Source: Topomyia yanbarensis (Eukaryota > Arthropoda > Insecta > Diptera > Culicidae). Taken from it: a stretch of 64,000 bases of DNA. Of the stretch, positions 45,060 through 55,206 are shown piece after piece. The notes under the pieces are model-generated. The model did not search any database. It was not told the origin of the DNA and was given only the letters and a program-made list of their open reading frames with translations. Each line of letters starts with the position of its first letter. The stretch's first letter is position 1. A program made the translations under genes and the position numbers. The DNA lies in NCBI RefSeq assembly GCF_030247195.1, contig NC_080672.1, positions 250,781,556 to 250,845,555 on the forward strand, read 5' to 3'.

Positions 45060-45200
45060 AATACTATAGCTAGTAAACAGAAAAAGGAAAAGTTTACAGA
45101 AGAAGAACTATTGATAATGGCAGTAGCACTTGAAGATGAAGAAGCCTCCGTCATAAAGAAAAAATGGGTTCACAAAGCTTGGAGATCGGAAAATTAGGAG
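45060..45200 (+). pseudogene. PIF/Harbinger-like transposase N-terminal scrap
   Basis: The forward reading KFTEEELLIMAVALEDEEAS then IKKKWVHKAWRSEN resembles the W-VH-W-R block at the N-terminus of Harbinger transposases, followed by stops. Short, so the assignment is tentative, but it fits the TAA-flanked element around it. Confidence 0.35.
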
Positions 45201-45479
45201 TGAGATTTTGAACGTTAGTAAATAGTCGGATGGTTTGAGAAACAAGTTGGCGACAGTAAAAGTTTAGGAATGTACGGCTTTGTGCGCTTGGCCCCTGGAC
45301 CGCTTTGGGTTAATCCACTTTTCCTCCTTGCTTTGCATGTTGTTCCTTTAATTGCGGTTAGATGGAAATAAATTTAATTAGGAACAGGGAACCTTTTAGG
45401 TTGCCATTCAACATACGAACGCAAGAGGCTTTACATGTGGAAGGTTAAACAATCAAAAGCACAACATTTAAAAAAATTG

Positions 45480-48400
45480 GACATTGATGCACTTGAATGT
45501 ACAATTTTTTGGTTTATTAAATTTTATATGCAAATTTTTTTATTTCTTGATTTAAAAGTCCAAATTTCAAAATATTCAAATTTTTGAATCCTTGAATTTT
45601 CAAATTTTAAGAATTCTAAACTTTTAGATTCATATTTTTTTGGATTTTTTAATATATAAGCAATTTAAATTTTTTGATTTTTAAACTTTCTAAATTTCTG
45701 AATTTTTAATTCTTGGATTTTAGATCTTTAAATTTTTAAACTCTTAACTTCTTAAATTTTTAAACTTTTTGAATTTCTGAATTCTTAAATTATAAAATTT
45801 TCAAATTCCAAGATCTTTGATTTTTTAAATTTACAAATTTTTAAATCTTTAAATTCATAAATTTTTGAATTTTTGAATTCCTAAATTTTTAAATGTTCTT
45901 TAATAACCGAATTTTTAAACTTTTGAATTTTTAAATTCTAAATTTTTTAATTTCTTTGAATTTTTACATTTTTAAACTGTTAAATCTTTAAATTTTTAAA
46001 TCCTTAAATTTTCAAATTTTTAAGCTCTTAAATTTTTGAATTTTTAAATTCTTAAATTTTTAAATTCTTGAATTTTGAAATTTCTAAATTTTTAAAAATT
46101 TGGGAATTTAAATATTTAAAAATACTAAAATTTAAATATTTAAGAATTTAAAAATTTCAAAGTATAAAAAAATTTAAAATCCGAAAATTCAAACAATTTA
46201 AAAATTTAAAATCTTTGAATTTTTAAATATCTTTGAATTTTATTTTATATTTTTAAATCATTATATTTTTTAATTCATAAATTTTTAGATTTTTAAATTC
46301 TTAGATTTTAAAATTTTTAAAAAATTAAGTTTTAAAATTTTTGAATTTTTAGATCTTTAAATTTCACAATTTTTAAATTTTTAGATGCTTAAATATTAAA
46401 ATTTTTGAATTTTCATATCCTAAAATATTAAAATTTAAAGCGTTTAAATTCTTAGATTTTTAAATCTGCACATTTTAAATTTTTTGGATTTTCAAATTCT
46501 TAAATTTTAAAATTTTGGAATCTTGAATTTTTAAATTTATATTTCTTAAAATTTTTAAACTTTTAGAATTTTTAAATCACCAGATTTTCAAATTCTTAAA
46601 TTTTCAAATTCCTGAATTTTTAAATTCTTAAGTTTTTAAATCTTTAAATTTTAGAATTTTTGAATATTTAAATTTTTAGATCTTTAGATTCTTAAATTTC
46701 CAAATTTTTTAACTTTTCAATTTTAATATTTCTAAATCATAAAATTTTCAAATTCTACGATCTTTGCATTTTTAAATTTACACATTTTTAAATCTTCAAA
46801 TTTACAATTTTTTAGATTTTCAATTCTTCAACTTTTGAATTCCTTAATTTTCAAATTTTTGATTTTTAAATGTTCTTTAATAACTGAATTCTTAAATTTT
46901 TCAATCTTGAATTTTTAATATTTAGATCTTTAAATTTTTAATCTTTCAAAATTTTTTAATTCTTGGATCATCGAATTTTTAAATTCTCATATTCTTAAAT
47001 TTTTAAATTCTTAGATTTTTAAATTCTTAAATTTTTGTATCTTTAAATTTTTAAATATTTGGATTTTTAAATTTTTGGATCTTTAGATTCATAAATTTTC
47101 AAATTTTTGAATCTTTAAATTTTAATATTTTTGAATTCTTAAATATTAAATTTTAAAATTGTTATATTTGCAAATATTGCAATTTATAAATTTCTAATTC
47201 TTTTATTTTTTAATTTTTGGTCTTTTAAATTCTTAAATTTTTGAATTTCCCTATTTCTAAATTTTCATATTTTTTATATTTAAAGTTTTAACTTTTTAAT
47301 TTTTTAATATTTTAAATCTTTAATTTTAAAATTTTAAGCGCTCTAACTTTTTAAATTTTCGAATTGTTTTATTTCCAAATTTTTATTTTGGATTTGAACT
47401 TTTAAAATCTTAACGTTTCTAAAAATGTTACATCCTATTTTTTTAATTGTTTAGTTTTTAAATGCTTAAATTTTGAAGTTCATGAATTGGATAATAAATT
47501 AAAAATTCCAAATTTTATTTGATTTAAATTCATACGGATAAAGTTTTAACATTGCTGTTTTCTAGAAGCACTAAATTCCAGCTAAGGCAAATTATTAACT
47601 TCCGTCATCTTTGAACTTCCCCATCTGCAATTCTTCAATAGCAACATCGTGATTTTCCTAAAAAACCACTCACCTACACAGACCGCGAAATTTTGGCAAT
47701 CTAATGAGAGAATGACGAGTATGAGTATTTTTGATTCCGTTTTATTCCAACGAAAGGATCAGTTTATTTTTAATTTCTTAAAAATGTAAAGATCCAAATT
47801 TTTAAATTTCTTAAAATCCAAAATTTAAATTAATGAATTTTCATATATTTCAATTTTTGAAAATTTTATATTCTTGAATTTTAAAATTTTTATTTTTAAA
47901 AATCTGTAAGTCTTAAATTTTTAAATACAGTGAAGACCCGATTTTATCAGCACACGATTTTATCAGCTTTTTTGCCCGATTTTATCAGCTTCATATGAAA
48001 AATGATACTTGGTAGTTTGATGGGTTCTAGCAGACGAGCCAAGTTGAATTCGAGTAAATCCTTTCTTGAGCATATTTTCTCATCTTAAAGATCCGAAATA
48101 TGCAAAAAAAAATATTTTTTTTAACTTTTGCTCTGTCAGACCGTCGAAGCGAAGTTTAGGCTAAATAATCAGGAAAGGTTATGAGGCTATATTTGGGGAC
48201 CAAAGAAGAATATTTTAAGAGCTTCGGTGTCTTAAAAAGAAAGAAAAATATATGTCCCGATTCCATCAATGTCCCCATTTTATCAGCCTAAAATTGACCA
48301 AGGGTCTGATAAAAACGGGTCTTCACTGTATTTAAATTTTTTAATCTTAAGATATTAAATTTTTTGGATTTCTAAATTATTAAATTTGAATATTTTGAAT

Positions 48401-48545
48401 TTTTTATTTCTGATTTTTAGATTTTCGAATTCTCAGTCTTTCTGATTTGAAAATGCTTGGAATCGTTGAAATTATAAATTTCTTGGCTTCAAAATTTTTA
48501 AATTTTTCTAATCTTGGGTTTTTAAATTTCGATGACTGTCTCCAG
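45480..48545. repeat. AT-rich degenerate octamer tract (AAATTTTT/AAATTCTT)n
   Basis: About 2.1 kb to 47540, then continuing 47755-47925 and 48330-48545. Quasi-tandem 8-bp words AAATTTTT, AAATTCTT, GAATTTTT occur in register over many units with 8-10 bp drift. At 46094-46210 the strand is reversed (AAGAATTTAAAAATTT). 47541-47755 is unrelated sequence. No genes. Confidence 0.8.
47928..48328. mobile_element. pogo/Tigger-like MITE, 401 bp, TA-flanked
   Basis: Termini CAGTGAAGACCCGATTTTAT and, inverted, CAGTGAAGACCCGTTTTTAT; TA at 47926-47927 and 48329-48330. Internal triplication of CCCGATTTTATCAGC near both ends. Inserted into the AT-rich tract. A related, truncated left end (GGTGGAGACCCGATTTGATC) is at 48671-48740. 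Confidence 0.8.
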
Positions 48546-48856
48546 CGTTTTGAGGTAACAGGAAGTCGCCCTCTTGGATTTCAAAGAAGAGTCAATTATT
48601 ATCTTGCGCCATCTACAAACTTCGCAATCTTCAAATCTTAAATAGGAAAACTTTGTTCAAAAGTTGGTACGGTGGAGACCCGATTTGATCAGCCCCCGAT
48701 TTTATCAGCTTTTTGACCCGATTTTGTCAGCCTCCTTTCTCGACCGTTTTTGCTTGACCGCGAAACTGAGTCTGGTTGTAAACCCAAACGCTATCATTTC
48801 ATGCATTTTAACAGCAGTCGGGGTTAGAACATGCCTCAGTTTCGCTTCAAGCAAAA

Positions 48857-49224
48857 ATGATATATTTGTCAACAAATCGAGAACATTCTTCCTACCGATG
48901 TACAAAATACAACCGGGACCCGCAAATAGCACAAATATCCTACGTTACGGTGTTCATAAACAAATTTGAACATCCAGCTCGGCAACAAAAACAACCTGAA
49001 AGTAAAATCGGAAGAAATCCTAGCTATCCCGGCATAGAATCAATTCCGCACCGGTTGGAAAACAAATCTGTCCGCTATCTCATATGCGCCTCTGGTCAAG
49101 CCGTTCAAGCATGGGTAGAAGCAAAAGTGATTGACGAAAATTTAATATTATTGCCTTCTGAGTGGACGAACATGCTGTCCCACACCAGCAGAAGAATCAT
49201 TTTACCTGCTTTGGTTGGCTCACA

Positions 49225-49265
<41 letters not shown>

Positions 49266-49438
49266 CGAGCCGGTCGGTGGAGAAGCAGAAAAAAGTCGGA
49301 GAGTCTGTTCGAGGAATATCGTTGGCAACGATTCTTTTTTGCGTCGGACGCCCGACATGCTACCAACACCATCACATCAACAACCCGAGCGAATCCGAAG
49401 ATGAAAAAGTCGGGTCGGATCGGATCGGATCGGTCTAG
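48857..49438 (+). CDS. Hypothetical 193-residue ORF in right inverted-repeat arm
   Basis: Near-identical counterpart of 41305-41868. One substitution near residue 22 (Pro for Arg) and a longer (CT)n-encoded SLSL stretch. No domain recognised. Confidence 0.25.
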
Positions 49439-49451
49439 TGCGGATAGACCT

Positions 49452-49740
49452 TAACAAACCGAAATGACGAAACATTACCGTGTTCCGTTTAATTTTACAT
49501 TTATACTTTACATGCCCAATGACATAAGATTACACCTACTGCCATTCAGAACAAACCCCATATATGGAGTACAATTACATGATTTACGAAATGCAATGTC
49601 ATGTAAAATTAAAATCAAACGTAAAGCTAAGTCATTTTGGATGCTTCTATATGTCAGGGTCAGAAGACGTAAATTTACACGATTTTTTGTAGGTGTGTGG
49701 TTTCATCCGGAGAAAGATAATAGACTGTTATCAACCTCCT
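49452..49740. other. No feature recognised
   Basis: 290 bp between the right inverted-repeat arm and the mariner right half. Confidence 0.3.
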
Positions 49741-50528
49741 AGTGGACCCCAGAGCCAAGAACCGGAAAAGACTGCATACGTACAAAGTGCGGAAGGCTCC
49801 CAATCGTGACGAACGGCAAAATACGATGGGAAAGTCACGGGCCCAGAAAATGTACACCCAGATGCTGATGAAGCCTCATTGTCTCATCATGAATGATGAG
49901 ACTTATGTCAAGGCGGACTTCCGGCAGCTTCCGGGGCTACTGTTCTTCACCGCCCAGCACAAGTGTGATGTTCCGGAGGAAGCAAGGAAGCAGAAACTTT
50001 CAAAGTTTGCCAATACATTCGGCAAGCGATCTGGTTATGTGGCAAGCTAAGGGCGCCGTTAGTGACTACCGAGCCTGCAAACGGGGAGATCTACCTCAAG
50101 GACTGTCTACAGATCTAGCTTCGTGCCACTGTGCAATTGTTGTCATGGAGTAGTGCGAAGCCAACTGGGTCACTTTCTTACCCAAGGACATGAGCCCCCA
50201 ATACACCGGAACTAAGGCCCATAAAAAACTGGGCAATTATAAAGCAGGCATTACGGAAGCATCCCTAGGAGGTCAAATCTGAGGAAAACATGAAGAAAAG
50301 TGGGTTTCCGTACAGAAGAAGCTGCAGTAAGGTGTTGTTCAGAACCTAATCGGTGGAGTTAAGCGTAAGGTGCGAGCGTACGATTATGGTATTGAAGTTG
50401 AATGAACTAAATATGGCAAAAGCTTTTATTGTCTGAAAGTTTGAAAAGGATCGGTCCGCTACAGAGTTTTTTTCAGGAAGCGGTCTACAGCGTTTTTTCA
50501 GTGGTGCAATTTGATGTAGAACACCCTT
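49741..50528 (+). pseudogene. ITmD37E-like transposase, catalytic part and right end
   Basis: Forward reading: HTYKVRKAPNRDERQNTMGK, then LIMNDETYVKADFRQLPGLL (first catalytic Asp in the family's MDDETY). Then DLASCHC with the second Asp, VTFLPKDM, and after a frameshift NTPELRPIKNW, where the family has PIEKYW. The catalytic Glu codon is lost in a 3-base gap, so the copy is inactive. It ends with a 45-bp terminal inverted repeat (50484-50528) matching 39342-39386. Confidence 0.75.
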
Positions 50529-51055
50529 CATATTACTACATTTAGAAAGTTGTGCTCAATCGATGTATTTTATAAATTAGATTATTCATTTATTGATTCA
50601 ATTGATCAATCGAGTTGCAGGGTGTGAACAAACAACATTAAACCACTATTTAATGGGTAACCAATCGTTTTCTATCTTTAGCTTAAGAGTTACGCGTCTT
50701 CAACGCATTGGAATATCAACAGCTTGAACGTGACTTTCGAGGGCAGGGAAGCAGAACACCCACTGTTTGAGAACGTTGAACGACTTGATTCTGTTCCTTG
50801 AAGATGTGGCAGGTGCCAGCGGCTAGCTAGGAATTTATGTTGCACGGGGGAAGGGGATGGGTTTGATGAAAATCGTTGATTTTTCAAAATGGTATAAATT
50901 TAATGTAAGCTTGATAAATTATTGAAAGTTCAGATGCTATTACAGACTATAAACAAGCAGAATCAACATGTAAGTGTTTTCAAACATCTATAAATTATTT
51001 TCTTTTATAATATACCAAAGAATCCAAAGAAAGTGCACTTTTAAAGTGGAATAAA
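50529..51055. other. No feature recognised
   Basis: The sequence after the mariner end has no open frame or repeat I can assign. Confidence 0.3.
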
Positions 51056-51388
51056 ACAACTTCGAAGAAGTTTTTAAACAAAAAAGCGCATCTTTTGATG
51101 TAATAATGTTAGTGATGAATTTATCTAGAAGTAGTTATTGAGAATTAACTCTTCAAAACTTGGTGTCTTCAGCACAGTTGTTGATAATGTCATTTTAAAA
51201 GAAATGTTCAAAATGTAAATGAGATGTAAAACGATATTGGGGAAATTTTCTTAAATCTAGTTCTCTACAATATACATTTTTACTGTAAGCTTCAGTGACT
51301 CATACCTGGTTAGAATGTCATTTTAGAGTTTATAAACAGCAGAAGAGATTTATCAAATACAGCAATATCAGAATAACTTGTTTTAAAG
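51056..51388. repeat. Dispersed direct repeat, copy 1
   Basis: Aligns with 61385-61760 (shared AAGCGCATCTTTTGAT, GTTAACTCTTCAAAACTTGG-like and AATACAGCAATATCAGAATA). Noncoding; family unknown. Confidence 0.6.
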
Positions 51389-52149
51389 GGTTTCCCCTTT
51401 TGTTTTTCCAGAAATCTTCAATTTTTTTTATTACTTTATCTAAAAGTACAACTCCTTGAGGATTTTTTTTCCAAATTTTCATAGCGATACGATCAATGGA
51501 TTGAAAGTTACAGCGCTTCAAAGAGCGCCTCGTTTACCAAGAGCAGTAATATCTAGAAATTTCAACGTCGATTATCTCTTTTTTCCGAAAATGTTTTTTT
51601 TGTGATTATGATTACCGAAAATTTACTTAACCGAGCTTCTTAATTTTTTTTCAATTGTTCATGATTAGTTTTTCTCGTACCTTAACGAATCTTTTTGCAA
51701 TATACCGGTGTAGCATCAGGTAAAATAAAAAGGCAATTACAAAGCAAGTAACAGTACTGTTGGTTTTCCAAATCAGTAATACACCGGCTATTCGTTCGAA
51801 GTTTGCGGTATATTTTAAATTTCTGAATGAAAGGAATATTGTTGTGTTTTAAGCTATTCTATATAAATATGTGAGCGTTTAGTAACGCCTAATTTTTTAA
51901 CCCGATTCTAAGCTGCTTGCTGCTCCAGGATTTGCCTACGGTTCTATCTGGTGCCAGAACGCTGATACTGATTTCAGGTTAGGATATCGAAACTTAACGT
52001 GGTTCTTCATATGAAATTAATTCAGCAACAGTAATAATAGTAAACCTTAAGAAATAAATTTATAATGTTACCTCCATTTCTAGGCTAAGCTAGTTTAAGT
52101 TCACGGCCACAAACGACTACTCCAGTATCTTACGGAGAAGTTATATAAA
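51389..52149. other. No feature recognised
   Basis: AT-rich sequence left of the Juan-like gag fragment. It may include its degraded 5' region, but nothing is recognisable. Confidence 0.25.
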
Positions 52150-52699
52150 TTTTATTCATATGATTTCAAGACAGATAGACCATTCAAGGCTGTCTTGAAA
52201 GGGCTACCTCAAGGTCAAAGTTTGGATGAAATATCCAACGAATTGAAAAATTTACTTGGCTTTTCTCCTTCACAAGTTATTCTTATGAAGAGAAAGGCTA
52301 CCGGCGATGACACGCCAGTACGCTCTGGAATTATCCAGGAGCTATATTTAATTCATTTTAACCGTAGTGAGGTTAATAATTTGAAAAAAAAACACGTTTT
52401 ATGTTCCACGTGCGAGTAAAGTAGAAACATTATAGACGACATGGGGGCAGAATTCAAAATCTGACCCAGTGTTGTAGATGCCAAGGCTTTGGGCACGGCA
52501 CAAAAATTGTCATTTGGATTCCAAATGTATGATCTGTGGTGATAAATCGCACACGAAAGATACTTGTCCAGTGAAAAAAACACAAAAAGTTTCAAATGCG
52601 CTAATTGTAGCGAAAATCATAAATCGAATTTCTGGGGTTGTCCTGTTCGAGAAAAAATTATAAATTCTCGTTCTAGACAACAAAAACAACAAATAAAAA
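52150..52699 (+). pseudogene. Juan/Jockey-like ORF1 (gag) fragment, 5' part
   Basis: Reading KTDRPFKAVLKGLPQGQSLD, then a frameshift near 52410, then the zinc-knuckle region (CCRCQGFGHGTK, CMICGDKSHTKDTCP, CANCSENHKSNFWGCP). The last 251 bp (52449-52699) are duplicated almost exactly at 58269-58518. This is the left half of an element whose remainder resumes at 58269. Confidence 0.75.
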
Positions 52700-55196
52700 C
52701 CTATTTTAATCCACCTAGCGGTGCAATTGTGCCTTTCTCAATCATGAATCACGAGAATGTGTGCGATGTTTATATTCATTAAAAGCTTTTAAATGCATAT
52801 ATTACATTTTATTATTATACATCACATGACAACAATATACAGGAAAATAAATCATTATTAGAGTTGTAAAATTTTGAAAAAGAAAAAACAGCCACGGTAA
52901 TATTGAACTGAAAAAGGTGCGAAATCGGTAAAGTCCCAAAAAGTCGATTTTTATAAAAAAAAAATTTTTCGAGATAACATAAAATCTCGACGTTTCATGC
53001 ATTTTAAAGATGTTTGGCATCAAAAATACGAATTCGATTTCTGAAATTTCATGGGGTACCCCCTTTGAAAAAAATTTTTGAGTTCCGGCTTGTATGGGAA
53101 TTTCATATGTGACCGGACGGTTTAGTCTATATTTCCGGACTCATATAAGCGATCCGTACGAAATTTTATAGACATCTGTGGGGGTATTATAGCTATCATT
53201 GGGACTAAGTTTGTGAAAATCGACCCATTCATTTCCGGGAAACTGATGTGAGTTCGTAAATTTTGAAAGATGGCCACTTTTCCCGGGCACTTCCGGAACC
53301 GTCTATGGTGGTCAATGTAGTCAACGAAAGTTTGTTTGGCTGTCGGTGACCTAGAACTGCAAAGTTAAGTTATTTGAGAGACATTTTAGCGAAATTTTTA
53401 CCTTTTTTGCTTTCATCGGAGTATCGGTTTGAATAACAATTTGCTATGTGATCGCACGCCACAACCTGTAACTCCGGAACCGGAAGTCGGATCGGGATGG
53501 AATTAAATAGCCAATTACGGGGACGCAATACCTTTAGGTCAAGTTTAGTCAAATCGGTCCAGCCATCTCCGAGAAACCGATGTGACTGTTATTCTGAACC
53601 ATTATACATTCATTGCAGAATTTCTTAAAATCGACGTTTTCTGCGTGATCGTACTCATCACCCTGTAATTCCGGAACCGGAAGTCGGATCCATTAGAAAT
53701 TCAATAGCAGCCTATGGGAACGTTGCACCTTTCATTTGGAACTAAGTTTGTAAAAATCGGTTCATCCATCTCTGAGAAAAGTGAGTGAGATTGTGTTCGC
53801 GTACACACACACACAGACGCACATACACACACATACATACACACACACATACATACACACACAGACATTTGCCGAACTCGACGAACTGAATCGAATGGTA
53901 TATGTCACTCGGCCCTCCGGCCCTCCGTTAAAAAGTCGGTTTTCAGAGCAATTGCAATACCTTTCTATTGAGAAAGGCAAAAAGGTGCGAAATCGGCAAA
54001 GTCCCAAAAAGTCGAAAAATTTTTTTCGAGATAACATAAAATCTCGACGTTTCATGCATTTTAAAGATGTTTGGCATCAAAAATACGAATTCGATTTCTG
54101 AAATTTCATGGGGTCCCCCCTTTGAAAAAAAATTTGAGTTCCGGCTTATATGGGAATTTCATGTGTGACCGGACCGTTCAGTCTATATTTCCGGAACCAT
54201 ACAAGCGGTCCATGCGAAATTTTACAGGCATCTGTGGGGATAATATAGCTATCATTTGGGACTAAGTTTGTGAAAATCGGCCCAACCATTTCCGAGAAAC
54301 TGATATGATGAGTTTGCTAGTTATGAAAGATGGCCGCTTTTCCCGGGCACTTCCGGAACCGTCTATGGTGGTCAATGTAGTCAACGAAAGTTTGTTTGGC
54401 CGTCGGTGACCTAGAACTGCAAAGTTAAGTTATTTGAGAGACATTTTAGCGAAATTTTTACCTTTTTTGCTTCCATCGGGGTATCGGTTTGAATCACAAT
54501 TTGCTATCTGATCGCACGCCACAACCCGTAACTCCGGAACCGGAAGTCGGTTGGGGATAAAATTTAATAGCCATTTACGGGGACGCAATACCTTTCATTT
54601 GAGGTCAAGTTTAGTCGAATCGGTCTAGCCATCTCCGAGAAACCGATGGGACTTACTCTGAATTTGGATACTTCCGCCGGGGCTTCCGGAACCGATGATG
54701 GTGGCCAATGTGACCAAAGAGACTTTGAATGGCTGTTAATGACCTAGTACTACAAATCGAAGCAGTTGTGGTCACATTTTGGAAAAATTTTCACCATTAT
54801 ACATTCATTGCAGAATTTCTTAAAATCGACATTTTCTGCGTGATCGTACTCATCACCCTGTAATTCCGGAACCGGAAGTCGGATCCATTAGAAATTCAAT
54901 AGCAGCCTATGGGAACGTTGCACCTTTCATTTGGGACTAAGTTTGTAAAAGTCGGTTCATCCATCTCTGAGAAAAGTGAGTGAGTTTGTGTTCGCGTACA
55001 CACACACAGACGCACATACACACACACATACATACACACACATACATACACACACACATACATACACACACACAGACATTTGCCGAACTCGACGAACTGA
55101 ATCGAATGGTATATGTCACTCGGCCCTCCGGGCCTCCGTTAAAAAGTCGGTTTTCAGAGCAATTGCAATACCTTTCTATTGAGAAAGGCAAAAATG
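52700..55196 (-). repeat. Mosquito repeat of the 7020-10194 family, opposite orientation
   Basis: It begins CTATTTTAATCCACCTAGCG, matching the reverse of the 10194 end, and ends GAGAAAGGCAAAAA. It has two tandem units (52914-53978 and 53979-55196), each starting AAAGGTGCGAAATCGG and ending in a (CA)n tract plus TTGCAATACCTTTCTATTGA. The second unit is longer by an extra internal segment. No coding capacity. Confidence 0.7.
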
Positions 55197-55206
55197 TAAA
55201 TGTAAA

